From Bacilli bacterium (GTDB taxonomy: Bacteria > Bacillota_I > Bacilli_A > RFN20 > CAG-288), in NCBI GenBank assembly GCA_900770925.1, contig CAAGLY010000037.1, positions 1 to 37,848 on the forward strand: a stretch of DNA of 37,848 bases. The letters are read 5' to 3'. Shown here in pieces: positions 15,826-24,171 of the stretch (position 1 is its first letter; every line of letters begins with the position of its first letter). The notes under the pieces are model-generated. The model made no database searches, was not told the DNA's origin, and saw nothing but the letters and a program-made list of their open reading frames with translations. Made by a program: the position numbers and the translations under genes.

Positions 15826-16958
15826 TACTTTTCCTCCTTGGATAAGAAAGAGTACCGATAGAGAGGCTTAAGACCTTCTAAGGATTTCCTCACATCCTCT
15901 TCCTTCCTTGTGACAGCAGAGAAATAATCTTCATCGGAAGAAGTCAGGGAATAGAGAGCGTTTTCGCTGATCCGGCCAAGGATCAGGGAAGAGTCCTCGT
16001 TAAAGAGAACCTGACGGGTACGGATCTTATTGAATGAGGGGAGGAAATAAGAAGAGAGAGAATAGTCTTTCTTCTCAAAGGCTTCCCTGATCCGTTCCTT
16101 GAACCTATCCCTCTTCTTTGCTTCGCATCTGAAGGAAAGAAGGACATATTTCGGAGTCAGTTCTTTTCCTTCGACGACAATCTTAGAACCTAATCCTTTC
16201 TTTAACGTATCCTCTAAAGCAGAGGATAACCTTAAGAGAGCAGTTTCCCGCTCTTTCCGTTCCTTCTCGTTCTTCACTTCCTTCCTTTCAAGGACATAGC
16301 TGAATAAATCATAATCTAAGGAATCGATTTTCCTCTCCCTATCCCTAGGGAATAAAGGAGCGCATGGCTCTACGATAGAGGAAGAAAGAGAAGACTGTCC
16401 ATAGAAAGGATCGCCTTTTACCTGCTTGCCAAGATAGATATCCCTTCCGGAAACGGAAGAGGATACAGCCTGATAGGCATCCTTTACCCTAGCTAAAGTC
16501 ACTTCGTTCCTTACTCCAAGATCAGGAACAATCCCGTTTAAGGGAAGAGAAAGAGAGCGGGAAAGAAGAACCATCGGATCCTTCCTCTTTGCCTTATAGA
16601 AGGAAAGAAGTCCCTCCTTAGACAGAGCAAGGAGCTTCTCCTCTCCGTTAAAGCCTTTGCTAAGCCGGTTTTTCCTAATAACCAGAGCTTTCTTGAAGGG
16701 GTTTTCAAACCTCCTCTTGACTTCCGACTGCTCAAGAAAGGCGTCAAAGAAATAGCCGTCTGTGCCCTCTTTGACCGAAAAGACAAGCTTTCCGAAAGGA
16801 ATGGACTCTTTCTTCTTTCCTTCCTGCCTATTCCGGTTCCTGATATCGGCAAGGATAAGAAGAGCTTCCTTCTTCACGGATTCCTTCTTCAAGGAAATCC
16901 GGTGAAGAAGTAAACGTTCCTGGAATTCATCTGTATAACAGTAGACTTGGTTTTCCAT
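15825..16958 (-). CDS. M16 peptidase-like protein (YmfF-type), highly diverged
   Basis: A 377-aa protein whose identity rests mainly on position: between ftsK and a YmfH-type gene, as ymfF is in Bacillus. A few YmfF-like traits are visible, such as an N-terminal EFQERLLLHR stretch and GDPFYGQSSL before the mid-domain. No HxxEH motif is present, as is usual for this partner. It is Arg/Lys/Ser-rich and shorter than typical YmfF (about 420). ATG 16958 is chosen because it directly follows the ftsK stop with AGGAGC 12 nt upstream; longer starts would overlap ftsK. Its function may be a heterodimer with the next gene product. Confidence 0.6.
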   Translation of the reverse strand: MENQVYCYTDEFQERLLLHRISLKKESVKKEALLILADIRNRNRQEGKKKESIPFGKLVFSVKEGTDGYFFDAFLEQSEVKRRFENPFKKALVIRKNRLSKGFNGEEKLLALSKEGLLSFYKAKRKDPMVLLSRSLSLPLNGIVPDLGVRNEVTLARVKDAYQAVSSSVSGRDIYLGKQVKGDPFYGQSSLSSSIVEPCAPLFPRDRERKIDSLDYDLFSYVLERKEVKNEKERKERETALLRLSSALEDTLKKGLGSKIVVEGKELTPKYVLLSFRCEAKKRDRFKERIREAFEKKDYSLSSYFLPSFNKIRTRQVLFNEDSSLILGRISENALYSLTSSDEDYFSAVTRKEEDVRKSLEGLKPLYRYSFLSKEEK

Positions 16959-16959
16959 A

Positions 16960-19890
16960 TCAGTTGGTATGCTCCTGTAGATATTCTTCGGCGGCAATTC
17001 CCGGCGTATAGCTTCCGCCAGGTCCCCTATCGATAATCCGCTCGGCGAGCAGGCGGGAAATCGTATCGCTCGCCTTCTGGCTCGTTAGGCGGAAAGTCCG
17101 CATCAATAACGCCTTATTACACCTCTTCGTACGGCAGACAAAGTCCTTAACGGAATTGTACCTGAACTCATCCGGATCCTGAACCTGACCATCTGTACCT
17201 AAGGCATTCTCCTTCTCAGCCGGTTCCAGATCAAGGAATTCCGGATTGTAATGCGGCTTACCTGCATGGTCTTTCAGATAGGATATCACCCGGTCAATCT
17301 CTTCGTTGGAGAGATACGGACTCTGGCAACGGATCATCGACTTTCTGCCCGGACACTTGAATAAGAGGTCACCCTTTCCAAGCAAGGTCTCCGCTCCGTT
17401 CTCATCGAGGATAACCTGGGAATTGACACGGCTTGCACACCTTAATCCGATACGGCAGGCAATATTCGATTTGATCAGGGAAGGAACAACATCCCGGTCA
17501 GGACGCTGCGTAGCAATAATCAGATAGATGCCGGCAGCACGTGCCTTCTGGGCAATACGGCAGACATACTCAGGAAGTTCCTTGCCTCCGGTCTGCCTAA
17601 GATCAGCGAACTCATCGATAATACAGACAATCGCCGGCCTCTCCTCTAATCCTAAGCTAGGAGAACTTGTACGGAGCTTATTATAGTCGTCATGATTGAC
17701 ACAGCGATTAGCAGAGAGAAGGGAGAAACGGCGGTCCATCTCCACACAAAGCTTTGCTAAAGCGCGGATAGCCTGGCTTGGATTAGAGATGACCGGACAG
17801 AGCAGATGCGGGCAGTCTTTATAAAGCCCGAACTCTACCTGTTTCGGATCAATCAGCATCAGTTTCCTCTGATTCGGATAGTTCCGCATCAGAAGGGTTG
17901 CAATCCTAGAGTGAATCAGAACCGACTTACCAGAACCGGTGGAACCGGCAACAAGAAGATGAGGCATCTTATTGAGCGGATAGGTAATGATTTCGCCGGA
18001 AATGTCTTTTCCGATCGGAAGCAAAAGGTTATCCTTCGTATTAGTCTCGACCTTCTGGAACACATCCTTGAAAGATACTGCCCTAGGAGCCTGGTTTCCG
18101 ACTTCGATACCGGAAGTCGAACGTCCTTCGACAACCGTCTCGACACGGACTGATTTATCTCCGTTAAGATAGCGCTGGAGATCATCCGTAAGGGAGGCAA
18201 TCTTATCGGCCTTCTCGCCGGAATCAGTCAGCACATTGAAGCGGGTGACCGAAGCACCGATAGTGAAACTCGTTGCCCGGGCACGGATTCCGAAATCCTT
18301 TAGGGCATTGTTGATAATAGCCGCCTTCTTCTGTGCCGCTTCCTGGTTCCTCTGCCTCTTAGCCGAATCATCATGTTCATCGAAGAGCCGATCAGTGGGG
18401 AAGGGGTAGTTATAGGCAAGGGTCTCCTTTGCATATTCCTGGAGGCGGTTCTTCTTCTCCCTTTCCTTGCGGCGGCGTTCCTCAAGCCTATCGCTTTCCC
18501 GGCGATGCTTATCGTCAAAGTACTGTTTGACGATTTCGTCTTCTTTTTCTTCCTCTGTCAGCTCGGATTCTTCTTTCTGCGGGAGAGGAGCAGGAGTCTG
18601 AACAAGCTCAGGAGAATCCTGCCTAGGCTCATCCTCTTCTTCGATACGGATTTCCTGGCTAAGGTTCTCTTTATAAGCGTCCTTACGGGATTTGAACGGA
18701 CCATCCAACGGATTGAAATCCTGTTTAGCCACAGATATGGGGGTAGGAGTGAACGAAGGTGTCGGAATAGGAGCAGGAGAAGCAGACGGTTCCGGCTTTT
18801 TCTCCTCTGCCTGAGGCTGAGAATAGGAAACAGGTTTCGTTTCCTTTTCCTTGGCAAACTGGGCAAAAGGATTAGGGGTATCCCTGTCCTGTTTCTTTTC
18901 CGGACTTGGCATAGGCATCGGCTTATAGTCATCGGAAGGAGAAGCAGACGAAGAAGCATCTGTCCTTGGCTTATCCTTAAAGGAAGCGGCCCTGCGGAAC
19001 CTCTCTGCCCGTTTCCTCCTCTCATCTTCATTTTCTGTATAAGACGGAGAAGAAGTCTTAATCGGTTCCTTCTTCTGCTGATTCAGAGCATCAAGAACTG
19101 GCTTCCTCTCCTCTTTGGTCAGAGGAGTCAATTTCTTTTCTTCCTTCTGAACCGGATTCTCAGTCTTCCTATTAAACTGAGGAAGGGGTTCTTCCCTCTC
19201 CTCACGCTTCTGTTCAGTCGAGCGATGAAGGAAAGCATGCTCCTTGCTGTTATCCTTCTGGAAGGAAGAAGAGTAAGTGACCCGCTTTGCTTTCTTCCTC
19301 TTCAGATTCTCGATTTCATTGGCGACAGGACGGAAAAGAATCAGCACCAGAGAACCGATAAGAAGGAGAGTAAAGAAAGCAATATCGCCTGGGGCTTTCC
19401 AGATAGCACCGAATAAGGTAACAGAGAATAATCCGATAAATCCTCCGCCCAAGGAACTAAGGGAGGAGAAATTATCCACTTTAAAGGGAGTACGGGCAAA
19501 AGACTGCCTTAAATCCCTATAGGAATAATTCAGCGTCGATAAGGAAACTGTCTCATCATTAGCAAAAATAGAGAAGGAACCAAAGGAGAGAAGGCAGAGA
19601 AGAAAAAGAATGCATCCGACTATAGTCCTAGCATGTTTTCTGAAGGAAAAGCCTCTCTTTGTATAAATCATCCTGATTCCGTAAGCGCCGATAAGAATCC
19701 TGAAAAGCGGATAGAAGACACCGAAAAGATAACCGAAAGAATAGGTGAGGAACTGACCAATCGGGGTTTTATTGGTTGCCCCGATAATCATCCTACAGAA
19801 AAGGAAAATGCCAGTGGTGGCATTAATCCATTTCTTCGCTTCGGATACCGTCTTATTATTATCTATAGCTGACTGGTTTTCCTTATTCAT
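16960..19890 (-). CDS. ftsK: FtsK/SpoIIIE DNA translocase
   Basis: A 976-aa DNA pump that clears chromosomal DNA through the closing septum. The N-terminal about 200 residues hold four predicted TM segments. A long, low-complexity Pro/Lys/Glu/Ser linker (about 200-500) follows. The RecA-like motor has Walker A GSTGSGKS (about 648-655), Walker B CIIDEFADL and RIAQKARAAGIYLIIATQRP. A C-terminal winged-helix gamma domain (about 905-970) should read KOPS/SRS-like sequences. The motor keeps all the motifs I can check. The SD is weak (AAGGGA is 18 nt from the ATG). A promoter with extended -10 lies at 19925-19933. First gene of the ftsK-M16-M16-pulA-plsC operon. Confidence 0.93.
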   Translation of the reverse strand: MNKENQSAIDNNKTVSEAKKWINATTGIFLFCRMIIGATNKTPIGQFLTYSFGYLFGVFYPLFRILIGAYGIRMIYTKRGFSFRKHARTIVGCILFLLCLLSFGSFSIFANDETVSLSTLNYSYRDLRQSFARTPFKVDNFSSLSSLGGGFIGLFSVTLFGAIWKAPGDIAFFTLLLIGSLVLILFRPVANEIENLKRKKAKRVTYSSSFQKDNSKEHAFLHRSTEQKREEREEPLPQFNRKTENPVQKEEKKLTPLTKEERKPVLDALNQQKKEPIKTSSPSYTENEDERRKRAERFRRAASFKDKPRTDASSSASPSDDYKPMPMPSPEKKQDRDTPNPFAQFAKEKETKPVSYSQPQAEEKKPEPSASPAPIPTPSFTPTPISVAKQDFNPLDGPFKSRKDAYKENLSQEIRIEEEDEPRQDSPELVQTPAPLPQKEESELTEEEKEDEIVKQYFDDKHRRESDRLEERRRKEREKKNRLQEYAKETLAYNYPFPTDRLFDEHDDSAKRQRNQEAAQKKAAIINNALKDFGIRARATSFTIGASVTRFNVLTDSGEKADKIASLTDDLQRYLNGDKSVRVETVVEGRSTSGIEVGNQAPRAVSFKDVFQKVETNTKDNLLLPIGKDISGEIITYPLNKMPHLLVAGSTGSGKSVLIHSRIATLLMRNYPNQRKLMLIDPKQVEFGLYKDCPHLLCPVISNPSQAIRALAKLCVEMDRRFSLLSANRCVNHDDYNKLRTSSPSLGLEERPAIVCIIDEFADLRQTGGKELPEYVCRIAQKARAAGIYLIIATQRPDRDVVPSLIKSNIACRIGLRCASRVNSQVILDENGAETLLGKGDLLFKCPGRKSMIRCQSPYLSNEEIDRVISYLKDHAGKPHYNPEFLDLEPAEKENALGTDGQVQDPDEFRYNSVKDFVCRTKRCNKALLMRTFRLTSQKASDTISRLLAERIIDRGPGGSYTPGIAAEEYLQEHTN

Positions 19891-19924
19891 GTGACTTAAG
19901 TTCTGTGAATCCCTTTACTTTAAA

Positions 19925-19933
19925 ATTATAGCA
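19925..19933 (-). promoter_or_regulatory. Extended -10 promoter of the ftsK operon
   Basis: Minus strand TGC-TATAAT (19933-19925), with the start near 19918 and a leader of about 28 nt. No convincing -35 is seen, as expected for an extended -10 promoter. Confidence 0.55.
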
Positions 19934-20517
19934 TAGTTATAAATAAAATTTAGACTAAAAATAAGCTTAGAAAAGCAGATTTTGAAAAATAAAAAGGAAG
20001 GAGACAGACCGGCAAAGAAAACCAATCGGTTTTCCAGAATCGAGTCAGTGAAAAAAAAGAAACTCTTGTCTAACAGAAAAGTGTTAACCAGTCAAAAAAT
20101 CGCGCTTCTTCTTGCGACGAACGAAAAAGAAGAGGTACTGAAGAAGGTCTGCCCAAGAACAAAAGTATGGACCAAATTCCCGTTCTAGTCTCAAAAAGTC
20201 TTAACAGAAATCAACAACGTATTAATTAATCGCCAGAGCATCCATGAATCAACGGAACAACCTAGCGCTTTAGTACAGGTTAATCCTCTATGATGAATCA
20301 AAGATTTTTTCTTTCTTTTCTCCTTTCCAGAATAATCCGGAAGGTTTCTGCCCGATATTTTCATAAAGCAACCATTAATTAACGAAAATATAGTCGAATC
20401 CATCAACTGATTATCACTAGCCAAAATGAATTCTGTCTAAAAAACAACAGGCATATAGGAAGGATAGTATCCCAATACAATTAGACAAGTCTTTATATTA
20501 TTAAAAGGTTGTTTCTT
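19934..20517. other. Intergenic stretch without a convincing gene
   Basis: A small plus frame (19982-20188, TTG start, Lys-rich) and a minus frame (20424-20191, TTG start) are open, but neither has an SD or a recognisable product. No hairpin terminator for galK was found. The base composition is more AT-rich than in the genes. Confidence 0.4.
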
Positions 20518-21684
20518 CTAGAATACTCTTCTTCCACCTCCACCGGCAGTCATAACATGAAGTTTTGCTTTCCTTCCAGTCTTCTGTAGGTAAATCCGGA
20601 CAACATTGCAGAAGAAAGAGTGGACATTTTCGTTTCGGACAAGGCTGACCGTGTTTCCGCCCCAGCCTCCTCCGGTTTCCCGTGAGCCTAGGCATCCTCT
20701 CTGTTTTCTGGCCTCTTCTACTAAAGTATCGATTTCAAAGCAAGTGGCATCATAGTTATAACGAAGTGAATCACCGGATTCGTTCCTTAAAACACCGAAG
20801 GTGACAAGATCACCTTTTCTTAACGCAGTAACAGCATCCTTAGTCCGCTGTTCCTCATAGACGGCATGGGAAGCTCTCTTTAAGCAGATATCATCCTGAA
20901 TCAGATGCTTATAGGTTTCAAACTGAATCGGAGTCAGATCACAGAGATTCTTAATTGGCAGTTCCTTCTGTAAATCCTTAAGTGCTCTTTCGCATTCCCT
21001 TCTCCGTTCATTATAGTGAGACTGAGCTAAAGAGTGCGGTTTGTTGGAATTAGCAACAACCAGGGAAACTCCCTCTAGAACAAAGGGGACATATTCATAG
21101 CTAAGCGTTGAGCAATCTAGGAAAATGGCGTTATCTTCCTTTCCCCTAGCCGAGGCAAACTGATCCCTGATGCCGCAGTTCCTTCCGTTGAAGTGGTTTT
21201 CCGAATACTGTCCGATTAAGGCGATGTCCTTAAGGGATACATCAAAACCGAACCTGTCCTTGAGCCTTACTCCGACAACAACCTCCCTGCTAGCAGAAGA
21301 GGATAACCCCGATCCAGGTATGTCTCCGTAAAAGAAAAGATCTAAACCGCTATCAATCTTCCTTCCCTTCAGTCCAAAGGTATGGATGACTCCTAATGGA
21401 TAGTTAATCCAGCCGTTCTGTTTGAGATAACGGATATCATCGATAGAAGCGGTCCTAACACCTGCGCGTTTACAGTTATCGCTATAGAGGTAGATTTTAT
21501 GGTCGTTTCGCTTGCGGGCAATGCAATAAGTCCCGACATTCAAGGCGCAGGGGAAAACATGGCCTCCGTTATAGTCGATGTGTTCTCCAATCAGATTTAC
21601 ACGGCCTGGAGCAAAATAGCCGCGGATATCTCCGCCGTTACCAAACTTCTTAATAAATCCGTCTTTCCTCTGATCAAGTTTCAT
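20518..21684 (-). CDS. galK: Galactokinase
   Basis: A 388-aa GHMP kinase that phosphorylates galactose to galactose-1-phosphate with ATP (Leloir pathway, cytoplasm). Motif 1 is GRVNLIGEHIDYNGG (27-41). Motif 2 is GSGLSSSAS (124-132). The catalytic Asp is in GIRDQF (about 174). Motif 3 is ETGGGWGG near residue 335. Length is typical. ATG 21684 is preferred over an in-frame TTG at 21702 because GGGGGA lies 8 nt upstream. The gene stands alone with its own promoter (21715-21743); galT and galE are not in the window. Confidence 0.95.
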   Translation of the reverse strand: MKLDQRKDGFIKKFGNGGDIRGYFAPGRVNLIGEHIDYNGGHVFPCALNVGTYCIARKRNDHKIYLYSDNCKRAGVRTASIDDIRYLKQNGWINYPLGVIHTFGLKGRKIDSGLDLFFYGDIPGSGLSSSASREVVVGVRLKDRFGFDVSLKDIALIGQYSENHFNGRNCGIRDQFASARGKEDNAIFLDCSTLSYEYVPFVLEGVSLVVANSNKPHSLAQSHYNERRRECERALKDLQKELPIKNLCDLTPIQFETYKHLIQDDICLKRASHAVYEEQRTKDAVTALRKGDLVTFGVLRNESGDSLRYNYDATCFEIDTLVEEARKQRGCLGSRETGGGWGGNTVSLVRNENVHSFFCNVVRIYLQKTGRKAKLHVMTAGGGGRRVF

Positions 21685-21714
21685 ACTGATATCCCCCGAC
21701 AAATGCTTGTTTTT

Positions 21715-21743
21715 ATTTTAAGGTAATTTTCAGACTATTTCAA
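21715..21743 (-). promoter_or_regulatory. galK promoter
   Basis: Minus strand TTGAAA (21743-21738), a 17-bp spacer and TAAAAT (21720-21715). The start near 21708 gives a leader of about 24 nt. Confidence 0.65.
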
Positions 21744-21957
21744 TCTTGAGGACATTCTCATCACAGAAACTCTATCCTTAAAGAGCCGTTTTCAAAGACT
21801 AATAAAAAATTTGTATAATGCTTTCAGCATTTTATTACCAAGAGTCCTATTTTTATCAAACTATCTTTTTTTATAGAAAGTTAATTTGAAAGAGATAACA
21901 AAGCTTCAAGCATCCGATTCAGACAAGTTTTCATTGTCACGCGTTTCATCACTGCTT
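21744..21957. other. AT-rich gap with a small hairpin
   Basis: A 6-bp hairpin AATGCT/AGCATT (21817-21831) is followed on the minus strand, after a few bases, by ATTTTTTATT. It may weakly terminate the lipoprotein gene that ends at 21958. A TATAAT-like box overlaps it on the plus strand but has no gene to serve. Nothing else is seen. Confidence 0.3.
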
Positions 21958-22557
21958 TTAGGCTATTTGGATTAGATTATCTTCTTTCAGATAAAAACCG
22001 ACAGTAATGCTATTAAATTGGGCAACATGCATTTTTCCACCATTCACCTGTTCAAAAAATTCCGCTATTAACAAATGAGAAATGACACAACGCGTTCCAT
22101 TTTCCTTATCTTCAAGCTCAACCCAAGACAAATCAAGAAAAAAAGTCTCTTCGTGATTAAAGCTTTTCCGGGATTTCAAATCAAACGCATAGTCTTTCGA
22201 CCAGAACTCTTCAGAAGGAACTTTAGTCAACAGATGTCCTTCAGAAAACCAGTCTAGGAATTCTTTGTCACTATCATGTATTTCTTCATAATCTAAATCT
22301 TTAATGAAATATACGCAGACCGGTCCATATCTTTGTCCTTCTTCAAGTGAATATGGGCTTTTCTCTAGTCTAGATATATGCCCAAACACAATATCAAGCG
22401 GGATTCTTTCCTTGGGCTCGACTTTATTGCAATAATATCCGACTTCCAAATAACGGTGTCTAGAGTTAATACGCAAATCCTTTTCTTTTCCGAAGAGAGA
22501 ACATCCTGATGTAATCCATAAGGAAAGAAAAACACAGATCCTTTTTCTTATTTTCAT
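21958..22557 (-). CDS. Putative lipoprotein
   Basis: A 199-aa product starting MKIRKRICVFLSLWITSGC: a charged n-region, a hydrophobic core and lipobox TSGC (Cys19). The mature part is acidic with no domain I recognise; residues 105-150 contain several Phe, Trp and Asp. The SD GGGGAGGG lies about 7 nt before the ATG. The gene follows a small broken frame on the same transcript, from a promoter at 22789-22816. It may be an envelope protein unique to the lineage. Confidence 0.72.
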   Translation of the reverse strand: MKIRKRICVFLSLWITSGCSLFGKEKDLRINSRHRYLEVGYYCNKVEPKERIPLDIVFGHISRLEKSPYSLEEGQRYGPVCVYFIKDLDYEEIHDSDKEFLDWFSEGHLLTKVPSEEFWSKDYAFDLKSRKSFNHEETFFLDLSWVELEDKENGTRCVISHLLIAEFFEQVNGGKMHVAQFNSITVGFYLKEDNLIQIA

Positions 22558-22571
22558 AAATGTTCCCTCCC

Positions 22572-22754
22572 CTATACTTTCCGGATTTTCACCGAAACAT
22601 CATCTCCAGAATCAAGATCAGTGAATTCAGCAGAGTTATCGAATCGTGCAACAATCAGAAGATAGGAAACACCCTGTTCAAGGTACTTTGTCACACTATC
22701 AGCTCCTTTAATCTGCTCCTGCTTATCCAAGTTTGAGAATTATATCTCAGCCAT
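22572..22754 (-). pseudogene. Small broken ORF upstream of the lipoprotein
   Basis: In one minus-strand frame an ATG at 22754 reads MAEI, then TAA (22742-22740), then 55 codons are open to the TAG at 22574-22572 (FSNLDKQEQIKGADSV ... YLLIVARFDNSAEF ... VSVKIRKV). The end is 14 nt before the lipoprotein ATG. It looks like the conserved end of a small protein with one in-frame stop. A 52-aa product could still start at TTG 22730, but it has no SD. Family unknown. Confidence 0.35.
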
Positions 22755-22788
22755 AGAACTTTTCTTTTACTCAAGCTCAGTTACCAAA

Positions 22789-22816
22789 ATTATAAAAAAA
22801 GAAAAAGTAATTTCAA
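22789..22816 (-). promoter_or_regulatory. Promoter of the lipoprotein transcript
   Basis: Minus strand TTGAAA (22816-22811), a 16-bp spacer and TATAAT (22794-22789). It precedes the broken small frame and the lipoprotein gene. Confidence 0.6.
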
Positions 22817-22955
22817 CACATTATTTGTTTCTGAATTATTTTTGTTTAACATTTTTCATCTTTCTCCTTAATCACTGAGTTTAAACAGAAGGCCTTTGAA
22901 GCAGAAGAAAAGAGTCAGGCATTCCCTCTTTATGAGCCCTCTTTTTCCTAACACA

Positions 22956-22983
22956 TTGAAAAAGAATGCTAACTAACTAGAAT
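22956..22983 (+). promoter_or_regulatory. Promoter of the yitT-gltX operon
   Basis: TTGAAA (22956-22961), a 16-bp spacer and TAGAAT (22978-22983). The start is near 22990, about 48 nt before the ATG at 23038. Confidence 0.55.
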
Positions 22984-23037
22984 ATTAAGGTAAAATATTT
23001 AGGCTATATTAATAATAAGGATAAAAAAGAATTATCT

Positions 23038-24144
23038 ATGCCCAGAATCAAGAAACTGAAAGAAAACTATACAGACTTCCTCTACGATCATCCGAAAGCC
23101 AAAGTCGGCAGGTCATGGACCTGGAAAGTCTTCATCACTGCCGTCTCCGCTCTTGTCTTCGCTTACGGCTTCCGTGCCTTCATCGCCCCTACCGTGCAAT
23201 GCAGGGGCGGATGGTTCCCAAAGCATGCTTCTTCCGACTTTGATTCTAACGGCCTCTCCCTTCTCTATAACGGAGTAAAGCAAAGCGACTTCATCGATCC
23301 TACCCACCTTATTGCAGGAGGAGCCTCCGGTATCTCCCAGGCCATCATCCGTTTCGTAGAGATCTTCGCCAATATCAAAGCTAATGAAAAGACAATCACT
23401 TCCATCCTCTACTTAGTCATCAACGTTCCTCTTCTTATTCTTGCCTTCTTCAAAATCAGCAAATCCTTCGCTATTTCAACCCTCATCAACGTCGGATTTG
23501 TCTCCTTATTCAACTACATCATCCCAGATGCCTGGATCTATAACGTCGTCAACCTCTACACGAATACCTTAGCCCGCTGTATCTTCGGAGGTATCACAAC
23601 CGGCATTTCATCCGGATTAGCAAGGATCATCAATTCCTCCTCCGGGGGAACCGATATTCTCAGCATCTACCTGAGTGAAAAGAAACATTCCCAGGTCGGA
23701 AAGATCTCCTTCGTCATCAACGGAAGGATCATCATCTGCTACAGGACCTTCACCGTCATCGGACAGCATACCAATCCGAACTGGAATACCGGTTCCTCAA
23801 ACGATGTCATCACTAGGGCCTTATACAGCATCGTGTATTACTTCATGGCAACGAAGGTCGTCGACCTACTGAATGTCCGTAACCGGAAACAGCAGCTGAC
23901 CATTTTCACCAATAATCAGGACAGGCCGAAAGTATTAATCCGTGCTTTCCCCCATACCGCTACCGTTGTCCAAGGAAAGGGAGCTTACTCCGGACTAGAA
24001 AAGCTGGTTATCTATAGGGTCATCTCTAAACCGGAAGAAAAGAAAGCAATCGCCTTAGTACGGAAAGTAGATCCGAATGCCTTCCTTACTGTATCTGACC
24101 TGAATCAGGTCTATGGACGTTTCTTCATTAAGCCGCTTGAGTAA
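23038..24144 (+). CDS. yitT: YitT-family membrane protein (DUF161/DUF2179)
   Basis: A 368-aa protein with an N-terminal membrane domain of about five or six helices, for example VFITAVSALVFAYGFRAFIA, LYLVINVPLLILAFF and the Gly/Ser-rich FGGITTGISSGLARII. It carries the family's GGASGISQ and SSGGTDI signatures, and a C-terminal soluble DUF2179 domain (about 285-365, GKGAYSGLEKLVIYRVI). Family function is unproven; small-molecule transport has been suggested. Longer than many YitT proteins (about 280-300), mainly from an N-terminal segment and an insertion near residue 65. AAGGA lies 16 nt before the ATG, farther than usual. It heads an operon reaching 31198, with gltX 27 nt downstream. Confidence 0.88.
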   Translation: MPRIKKLKENYTDFLYDHPKAKVGRSWTWKVFITAVSALVFAYGFRAFIAPTVQCRGGWFPKHASSDFDSNGLSLLYNGVKQSDFIDPTHLIAGGASGISQAIIRFVEIFANIKANEKTITSILYLVINVPLLILAFFKISKSFAISTLINVGFVSLFNYIIPDAWIYNVVNLYTNTLARCIFGGITTGISSGLARIINSSSGGTDILSIYLSEKKHSQVGKISFVINGRIIICYRTFTVIGQHTNPNWNTGSSNDVITRALYSIVYYFMATKVVDLLNVRNRKQQLTIFTNNQDRPKVLIRAFPHTATVVQGKGAYSGLEKLVIYRVISKPEEKKAIALVRKVDPNAFLTVSDLNQVYGRFFIKPLE

Positions 24145-24171
24145 TTTACAATTCAAAGGAGTCAATAGAAT

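Noticed and set aside
18373..19416. Long plus-strand open frame opposite ftsK
   Set aside because: It lies antisense to the low-complexity linker of ftsK. Its Arg/Phe/Leu-rich product is the mirror of Lys/Glu/Ser codons, and it has no SD or family resemblance.
19982..20188. 68-codon Lys-rich plus-strand frame
   Set aside because: It starts at TTG with no SD in place and has no recognisable product in an AT-rich spacer.
20191..20424. 77-codon minus-strand frame downstream of galK, considered as a transposase scrap
   Set aside because: TTG start without SD; the supposed similarity to an IS3-type LIHH.RG stretch was too weak to support.
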